Origin: Pseudoroseicyclus aestuarii
GTDB lineage: Bacteria; Pseudomonadota; Alphaproteobacteria; Rhodobacterales; Rhodobacteraceae
DNA length: 64,000 nucleotides
Assembly: GCF_003217255.1 (NCBI RefSeq)
Contig: NZ_QJTE01000001.1
Coordinates: forward strand, 806,001 to 870,000
Direction of reading: 5' to 3'
Part shown: positions 59,723 to 64,000 of the stretch, in pieces
Layout of the letters: each line of letters begins with the position of its first letter
Numbering within the stretch: the first letter of the stretch is position 1
Translations under genes and position numbers: made by a program
The notes under the pieces: model-generated
Seen by the model: the letters and a program-made list of their open reading frames with translations, nothing else
What the model was told of the DNA's origin: nothing
The model's database searches: none

Positions 59723-60212
59723 GGCTGGCCCGCCAGTCGTCCGCGGTAAGCCGCATCCGCTGCACCGTGACGTCCTGCCCCAGCGGGCGGGCGAAGGTCA
59801 CCTCGGGCGCGGTGTCGCGAAACCCCAGCTTCGTCAGCACGCGGCGCGAGGCGGCGTTGCCTTCGAAGTGGCCCGAGACCAGCGGCTCCTGCGTCGTCTC
59901 GAAGTAGGCTTGGACGGCGGCCTCGGCGGCCTCGCTCATCAGGCCTCGCCCGTGATGGTCGCGCCGCAGCCAGTACCCGAGGTCCGGCTTGACCGAGATG
60001 ACGCCGATCAGGCCCTCGCCGGCGTCGATGGCGTAGTGCTGCCCCTCGGCCTCATGGATGAACCAATCGGCATCCTCGCGGCCATAGGGCCAAGGCGGGG
60101 CCGATAGCCAGCGCGCGACCTCCCAGTCGCTCAGCCCCTCTTGGATCGCCGGGGCATCCCGGGCCTCGAGGCCGCGCAGGACCAGCCGCGCCGTGGTCAG
60201 CCGGGGCGTCAT
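59715..60212 (-). CDS. GNAT family N-acetyltransferase (RimJ/RimL-like) 2
   Basis: A 165-residue acetyltransferase (TARLVLRGLEARDAPAIQ at the start, RRDHHGRGLMSEAAEAAVQAYF as acetyl-CoA loop, GNAASRRVLTKLGFRD). Its ATG overlaps the stop of GNAT 3 and its end overlaps GNAT 1. It is recognisably related to both neighbours. Substrate unknown. Confidence 0.88.
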   Translation of the reverse strand: MTPRLTTARLVLRGLEARDAPAIQEGLSDWEVARWLSAPPWPYGREDADWFIHEAEGQHYAIDAGEGLIGVISVKPDLGYWLRRDHHGRGLMSEAAEAAVQAYFETTQEPLVSGHFEGNAASRRVLTKLGFRDTAPEVTFARPLGQDVTVQRMRLTADDWRASRA

Positions 60213-60763
60213 CGCTTCAGCTTCAGCGCGTAGGTCCAGGTCGGCACGGTGGTATCGCGGGCAACGGAATAGGCCTCGGCATCGCCGAGGTACTCGAAGC
60301 CGCAGTTCGTCAGCACGCGGGCCGAGACGGCATTGTCTTGGAACACCTCGGCAAAAAGCTCGTCGTCGGCATGGGGGTTCGCCTCGATCAGCGCGCGCAG
60401 CGCCTCCTGCGCGAAACCCGCGTTCCAGAAGGCGGGCGCGACCCAGTAGCCGACCTCGCTTTGCTGGCGGCCGCGGATCGGCTCCAGCCGCGCAAGGCTG
60501 ACGAGGCCCAGCACCTCGCCGATGCCGGCAGCGCTGCCGTCGATCGCCCAGATGTCCTCACTCCGGCCCTCGCGTGTGGCGCGGTCGATCATCTGCGAGA
60601 TCGAGCCGGGCGGCAACGGATGCGGAATCGTCCGGGTGCCCCGGGCCACGCGCGGATCGGCGGCATAATGCTCGATCAGCCCGAGGTCCGAGCGGCGCAG
60701 GGGCCGCAGCGTCACGCGCTCTGCCCTGATCTCCGGCTGTGTCATCGCGGTCTGGATAGTCAT
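60209..60763 (-). CDS. GNAT family N-acetyltransferase (RimJ/RimL-like) 3
   Basis: A 184-residue acetyltransferase (AERVTLRPLRRSDLGLIEHY, YWVAPAFWNAGFAQEALRALIEAN, QDNAVSARVLTNCGFEYLG). The acetyl-CoA loop has FWNAGFA in place of the usual Arg/Gln-x2-Gly-x-Gly/Ala, so cofactor binding could differ. The ATG at 60763 has GGAGG six bases upstream. First of three overlapping GNAT genes between rpmA and obgE. Confidence 0.88.
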   Translation of the reverse strand: MTIQTAMTQPEIRAERVTLRPLRRSDLGLIEHYAADPRVARGTRTIPHPLPPGSISQMIDRATREGRSEDIWAIDGSAAGIGEVLGLVSLARLEPIRGRQQSEVGYWVAPAFWNAGFAQEALRALIEANPHADDELFAEVFQDNAVSARVLTNCGFEYLGDAEAYSVARDTTVPTWTYALKLKR

Positions 60764-60848
60764 CAAGCACCTCCCTGGGATGCCCTCGCACGATTGGCTT
60801 TGTATTTCGTGACCCGCCGCGCCTCCTCGCGCGGCCTTGCGGCGAAAC

Positions 60849-60890
60849 GAAAAAGACGGGAGACCGGCCTGCCGCCGATCCCCCGCCCGT
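60849..60890 (-). terminator. Terminator after rpmA
   Basis: On the minus strand GACGGG ... GATCGGC / GCCGGTC ... CCCGTC forms a two-part stem followed by TTTTTCG, shortly after the rpmA stop. Confidence 0.75.
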
Positions 60891-60911
60891 CAAAGCGTTA
60901 TGAGGCTCAGC

Positions 60912-61181
60912 CTATTCCGCGGCTTCGGCCACCGGCAGCACCGAGATGAAGGTGCGACCCTTGAAGCCCTTGCGGAAGGACACGGTGCCCTCGGCGGTGG
61001 CGAAGATCGTGTGATCCTTGCCCATGCCGACACCTTCACCCGGCCACATCTTCGTGCCGCGCTGGCGCATGATGATGTTGCCCGGGATCACGACTTCGCC
61101 GCCGTACTTCTTGACGCCAAGACGGCGTCCAGCGGAATCGCGACCGTTGCGGGAGGAACCGCCTGCCTTTTTGTGTGCCAT
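60912..61181 (-). CDS. rpmA: 50S ribosomal protein L27
   Basis: An 89-residue L27 protein. The N-terminus [24 protein letters not shown] and the [11 protein letters not shown] block are canonical; there is no N-terminal propeptide as in Firmicutes. It lies 12 bases after rplU on the same strand. Confidence 0.98.
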   Translation of the reverse strand: MAHKKAGGSSRNGRDSAGRRLGVKKYGGEVVIPGNIIMRQRGTKMWPGEGVGMGKDHTIFATAEGTVSFRKGFKGRTFISVLPVAEAAE

Positions 61182-61193
61182 GCGTCTTTCTCC

Positions 61194-61814
61194 TTAAGCC
61201 TGCAGGGACTTGGCCTGCTCGACCCAGCCCTCTTTCTCGATCTTGCCCTTGAGCGACAGCTCCTCGTCGACGCGGGCGATATCCGCCTCGGTCCAGGAGG
61301 CGATCTGCGCAAAGCTCGTCACGCCGCCTTCGAGCAGCTTCTTCTCGAGCGCCGGGCCAACGCCCGACAGCTGCTTGAGATCGTCGGAGCCCTCGGCCTT
61401 CTTCGGCGCGGCGGCCTTCTTGGCAGCGGGCTTCTTCGCGGCGGGCGCACCCTCGGTGGCCACGGCAGAGCCGGAGCCGACGGCAGCCTTGACGCCGGAC
61501 TTGTCGGCACCCTCGCTCAGCAGGTCGGTGATCCGCAGCAGCGTCAGCTGCTGGCGGTGGCCCTTCGTCCGCTTGGACGAGTGCTTCCGCCGGCGGCGAA
61601 CGTAGTGGATGACCTTCTCGCCCTTGATCTGCTCGATCACCTCGGCCTGCACCGCAGCGCCGCTGACCAGCGGGGCACCGATGGTGTCGCCGATCATCAG
61701 GATCTCGTTGAACTGGACGGTTTCGCCGGCATCGGCTGCCAGCTTCTCGACGCGCAGCACATCGCCAGAGGCGACCTTGTACTGCTTTCCGCCGGTCTTC
61801 AGAACCGCAAACAT
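61194..61814 (-). CDS. rplU: 50S ribosomal protein L21 with C-terminal helix-hairpin-helix extension
   Basis: A 206-residue protein. Residues 1-103 are an ordinary L21 ([40 protein letters not shown]). Residues about 110-145 are an Ala/Lys-rich linker ([16 protein letters not shown]). Residues about 147-206 resemble a helix-hairpin-helix domain ([31 protein letters not shown] in two parts, ending WVEQAKSL), doubling the normal length. The ATG at 61814 has AAGGAA upstream. First gene of rplU-rpmA. Confidence 0.95.
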   Translation of the reverse strand: MFAVLKTGGKQYKVASGDVLRVEKLAADAGETVQFNEILMIGDTIGAPLVSGAAVQAEVIEQIKGEKVIHYVRRRRKHSSKRTKGHRQQLTLLRITDLLSEGADKSGVKAAVGSGSAVATEGAPAAKKPAAKKAAAPKKAEGSDDLKQLSGVGPALEKKLLEGGVTSFAQIASWTEADIARVDEELSLKGKIEKEGWVEQAKSLQA

Positions 61815-62008
61815 CTGTCTTTCCTTCGTATCTCGCGCCCTGCGGTCCCCCTTGCGGGGCGTTGCGGCCTGGGCCACCATCGGGCTGCGTGCCCGTCTTG
61901 CGGGCAGTCCTGGTATTGGGCGCCCCGCCAGCGATGACCCTCAGGGTCGGCGGCGGGAGCCCGCGCATCGACAGCCCCTTCGTCAATGGGGACTTGCCGA
62001 GATGCGGG
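61815..62008 (-). other. Long 5' leader of rplU with a possible small upstream ORF
   Basis: About 190 bases lie between the inferred rplU transcription start and its ATG. A frame beginning at the ATG at 61969 reads [15 protein letters not shown] and runs in a different phase past the rplU start. GC-rich stems are abundant. Leader structures controlling r-protein genes are common, but I cannot name this one. Confidence 0.4.
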
Positions 62009-62037
62009 CGTATCTGCGCATCTGGCCCCGAAGTCAA
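62009..62037 (-). promoter_or_regulatory. Promoter of rplU-rpmA
   Basis: On the minus strand TTGACT, a 17-base spacer and GATACG. The -35 is good and the -10 weak. TTGACTTCGGGGCC-like -35 regions are common in this group of bacteria. Confidence 0.5.
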
Positions 62038-62054
62038 GCCCGAAAGGCCGCACC

Positions 62055-62435
62055 GTGACCCACGCCCCCCGCAAGATCGCCCTCCCGCGCCTGGCTCTCT
62101 GCGCCCTTCTCGGCGCGGTGGCCCTTGCATCGGCCTGCACGCCCCTGCCCGGCCTGCGCGGCACCCTCGCCGGCGCCGCCCCCGAAGAGCGCGCCCGCCG
62201 CGGCGAGGTCGAGCTGGCGGTCAAGGGCCGCTTCCCGCAGGTGCTGGAGGCGATCGAAAGCGGCGGCGGCCCGGCGCTGACCGCGGCCTTCGATGCCGCC
62301 AACGTGCCGCAGCAGGACCGGCCTGCGCGCATCCTGCAGCTGCAGGGGGACTACGGCCTTTACGCCGAAAGCCCCGGCAGCCTCGTCACCTCGCTGCTGC
62401 TCTGGGGGCCCAGCCCGGCGGCGCCGGGGCTCTAG
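62055..62435 (+). CDS. Hypothetical lipoprotein
   Basis: A 126-residue protein I do not recognise. A basic start (APRKIALPR) and hydrophobic segment lead to the lipobox ALASAC (Cys about 33), so it is probably lipid-anchored. The mature part is short, with EVELAVKGRFPQVLEAI and ending in SLLLWGPSPAAPGL. The start appears to be GTG at 62055, divergent from rplU. Its end lies four bases from the convergent DUF2059 gene stop. Confidence 0.65.
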   Translation: MTHAPRKIALPRLALCALLGAVALASACTPLPGLRGTLAGAAPEERARRGEVELAVKGRFPQVLEAIESGGGPALTAAFDAANVPQQDRPARILQLQGDYGLYAESPGSLVTSLLLWGPSPAAPGL

Positions 62436-62439
62436 CCCC

Positions 62440-63321
62440 TCAGATCTCCTGCCCGCCGATCCGCTCGGCCAGCGCCAGCCCCAGCGCGCGGCTGATCTGG
62501 GTCGACATCGCGTCATAGGCCTCGAAGCTGGCCTGGTTCAGCGCGCGCCCGGCGTCCGAGCGGTAGAAGACCTCGTATTGCTCGAGCGCCTCGTCCTCGA
62601 TCGGGGCATAGGCGTAGTCGAGAAAGGCATAGGCCCAGGTGGTCGTGGCCTGCCGCAGCACCGGCTCCTGCGCCCAGGCTTGTGACAGGATCGCGCCCTC
62701 GTCCACGACACCGCCGCTGCTGCCGGCGCCGCCCTGCATCAGCCCGGTGAAGAAGGCGACATTGGCATTGAGGCCGCCCGCGACGTTCTGCTCGATGATG
62801 TCGCCGGCCTCGATCAGGCTGTCGATCAGCGCCATCCGCGGCGCCTCGTCGGCCAGCGCCAGCGCGGCCTCTTCCTTGGCGCGGGCCTCGACCTCGGGGT
62901 CCAGAAAATCGCGCCGCGCCTCGAGCTCGCACTCCGCAAGGCTTTGCCCCGGCTCACTGGTGAAGAACTCCGCCGCCGCCTGCGCCTGCGCCTCGTCCAG
63001 CGCGGCGCGCATGCCGGTCCGCATCGCCTCCTCGAGGCGCTCGATCTCGTAGATCTCTGAGACCTGGGCAGCCCAGCCCGCGTCGGCGCCGCCGGGCAGC
63101 ATCTCTTCGGCCATGGTCTCGCCGTAGACCAGCCCCTCCTCGCGCATGACCGCCAGCATCTGGGGCATCAGGAGCGCCTCGTAGAGCCGGTCGAAGCTTT
63201 CGTCTGTGGCCGGCGCCTCCTGCTGCTGCGCGCTGGCCTGCAGCGCCCCCAAGGGCGCAAGGGCCGCAGCCGAAAGCGAGACAAGCGCCGCGGCGCCGGC
63301 GGTGCGAAGAAGGTGGCGCAT
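62440..63321 (-). CDS. DUF2059 domain-containing secreted protein
   Basis: A 293-residue protein with a signal peptide of about 31 residues ending at LQASAQ. The mature protein is helical and acidic; the C-terminal part (about 215-275) with LRQATTTWAYAFLDYAYAPIEDEALEQYEVFYRSDAGRALN in two stretches resembles DUF2059. Role unknown; probably periplasmic. The ATG at 63321 has AAGGA nine bases upstream, and the open frame runs further back without a better start. Confidence 0.75.
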   Translation of the reverse strand: MRHLLRTAGAAALVSLSAAALAPLGALQASAQQQEAPATDESFDRLYEALLMPQMLAVMREEGLVYGETMAEEMLPGGADAGWAAQVSEIYEIERLEEAMRTGMRAALDEAQAQAAAEFFTSEPGQSLAECELEARRDFLDPEVEARAKEEAALALADEAPRMALIDSLIEAGDIIEQNVAGGLNANVAFFTGLMQGGAGSSGGVVDEGAILSQAWAQEPVLRQATTTWAYAFLDYAYAPIEDEALEQYEVFYRSDAGRALNQASFEAYDAMSTQISRALGLALAERIGGQEI

Positions 63322-63485
63322 CTGGCAGGATCCTTGCTGCTGCATCGCCCCTTCGATACGCGGCGCGCCCGCCCACGCCAAGCGTCCAGCCGTCCCGGTG
63401 ACGCCATTGTCAGTGCCCGTGCGGCAGCTGCGAGAAACCTCCTTGCGCCCCGCCGCCGTCCCCGCTAAATCGCCCCCCAGACCGC

Positions 63486-63575
63486 GGAGAGGTGCCGGAG
63501 TGGTCGAACGGGGCGGTCTCGAAAACCGTTGAGCCTTTACGGGTTCCCAGGGTTCGAATCCCTGTCTCTCCGCCA
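63486..63575 (+). tRNA. tRNA-Ser(CGA)
   Basis: A 90-base class II tRNA with acceptor GGAGAGG/TCTCTCC (one G-T pair), discriminator G and encoded CCA. The anticodon loop CTCGAAA gives anticodon CGA (codon TCG). A long variable arm and the GGTTCGAATCC T-arm are present. Confidence 0.95.
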
Positions 63576-63619
63576 TCAGCCCCGGGCCGCTCCGCCCCGG
63601 GCGGGTCGGCAGGCCGGAT

Positions 63620-63832
63620 ATGATGCGGGACCTCAAGATCACTCTCACGATGGCGGCCCTCTGCCTTCTGGCAGCCGTCGCCTGGTTCGGATGGCGGACG
63701 AACCGTCCCCCCGCCTGGTCTGACACCACCATCAGCTCTTGCGGTGGCATCCTGCGTGGCAAGTACGGCCTGATGGTTGCGGTCCGCGATTGCCCGGGCG
63801 ATCCGGACGTGGATGACGCGGCGAGGCCCTAG
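63620..63832 (+). CDS. Small single-pass membrane protein
   Basis: A 70-residue protein I do not recognise. Residues about 8-25 form one hydrophobic helix, so it is membrane-anchored or secreted. The rest holds two Cys (SSCGG, RDCPG). GGCCGG is close before the ATG; no other strong start signal. Its end overlaps the convergent DUF6456 gene by four bases. It could be a chance open frame, but the helix and Cys pair favour a real gene. Confidence 0.5.
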   Translation: MMRDLKITLTMAALCLLAAVAWFGWRTNRPPAWSDTTISSCGGILRGKYGLMVAVRDCPGDPDVDDAARP

Positions 63833-64000
63833 CCGATCATCTGCCCATGCGGGCTCTCGTCGTAGTGCCGCCTGAGGCGTTGTAGCGCGATGCGCAGCAC
63901 GATCTTGCCGGATCGCGCCGACCAGCCCATGCGTTTTTCAAGGCTCTCCATCCCTTCAAGATAGCAGCAGCAGCGCAGCGCCACGTCGCCCAGGCCCGGC
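63829..64000 (-). CDS. C-terminus of a DUF6456-type protein, continuing outside the window
   Basis: The last 56 residues of a minus-strand protein run to a TAG at 63829-63831. The segment GLGDVALRCCCYLEGMESLEKRMGW, followed by SARSGKIVLRIALQRLRRHY, fits the C-terminal DUF6456 helix bundle of alphaproteobacterial DNA-binding-like proteins, by recall. The start lies beyond base 64000. Confidence 0.6.
   Translation of the reverse strand, partial: PGLGDVALRCCCYLEGMESLEKRMGWSARSGKIVLRIALQRLRRHYDESPHGQMIG

Overview
The window is high-GC (roughly two thirds G+C by eye), gene-dense chromosomal DNA of an alphaproteobacterium, most likely a Rhodobacterales/Rhodobacteraceae member. Pointers are the phoR-pstSCAB-phoU-phoB cluster, class II DAHP synthase, a HemB without the classical zinc cysteines, L21 with a C-terminal helix-hairpin-helix extension, a stand-alone Hint-domain protein, the DUF502/SYLF/DUF2254/DUF6456 family genes, a LuxR-family regulator overlapping aroQ, and the agl alpha-glucoside operon. 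I see no insertion sequence, prophage, integrase, CRISPR array or toxin-antitoxin pair; most of the window is core genome with two substrate-uptake islands.

Layout. 1-8 kb: the end of a BCCT osmolyte transporter, arginase, dsbB, tRNA-Leu(CAA), a Hint protein, a MocA-like nucleotidyltransferase, DUF2254 and SYLF proteins, hemB. 8-14 kb: mfd, a Bcr/CflA efflux pump co-transcribed with a DsbA/FrnE-type oxidoreductase, a CsbD-like acidic protein. 14-19 kb: a YejA-like peptide-binding protein, an orphan small-RNA locus with its own promoter and terminator, DUF502, psuK-psuG. 19-23 kb: rpsB-tsf, a LuxR-family gene overlapping aroQ, and a queF gene interrupted by a one-base frameshift. 23-31 kb: the phosphate regulon (phoR, pstSCAB, phoU, phoB, all on the minus strand) with a Pho box before pstS. 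31-36 kb: gamma-carbonic anhydrase, gmk, a PAS protein, DAHP synthase, a GlxA-type regulator.

36.5-42.8 kb is a branched-chain-amino-acid-type (HAAT) ABC transporter operon (binding protein, livG, livF, livH, livM). Three consecutive small secreted proteins, with a shared four-cysteine pattern, are inserted between livF and livH and translationally coupled to the transporter genes. This is the most novel-looking arrangement in the window. 42.8-45.3 kb: msrB-msrA and a DHA2-type MFS exporter.

45.4-55.7 kb is an alpha/beta-glucoside utilisation locus: aglEFGAK (binding protein, two permeases, intracellular GH13 alpha-glucosidase, ATPase) runs leftwards, and a LacI-family regulator, a GH1 beta-glucosidase and glucokinase run rightwards. 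Two copies of an AAAGCGCTTT palindrome lie in the shared control region. Imported glucosides would be hydrolysed inside the cell and the glucose phosphorylated by glk.

55.7-64 kb: proA, proB, obgE, three overlapping GNAT acetyltransferase genes, rpmA and an extended rplU, all on the minus strand; then a small lipoprotein, a DUF2059 protein, tRNA-Ser(CGA), a small membrane protein and the C-terminus of a DUF6456 protein that continues outside the window.
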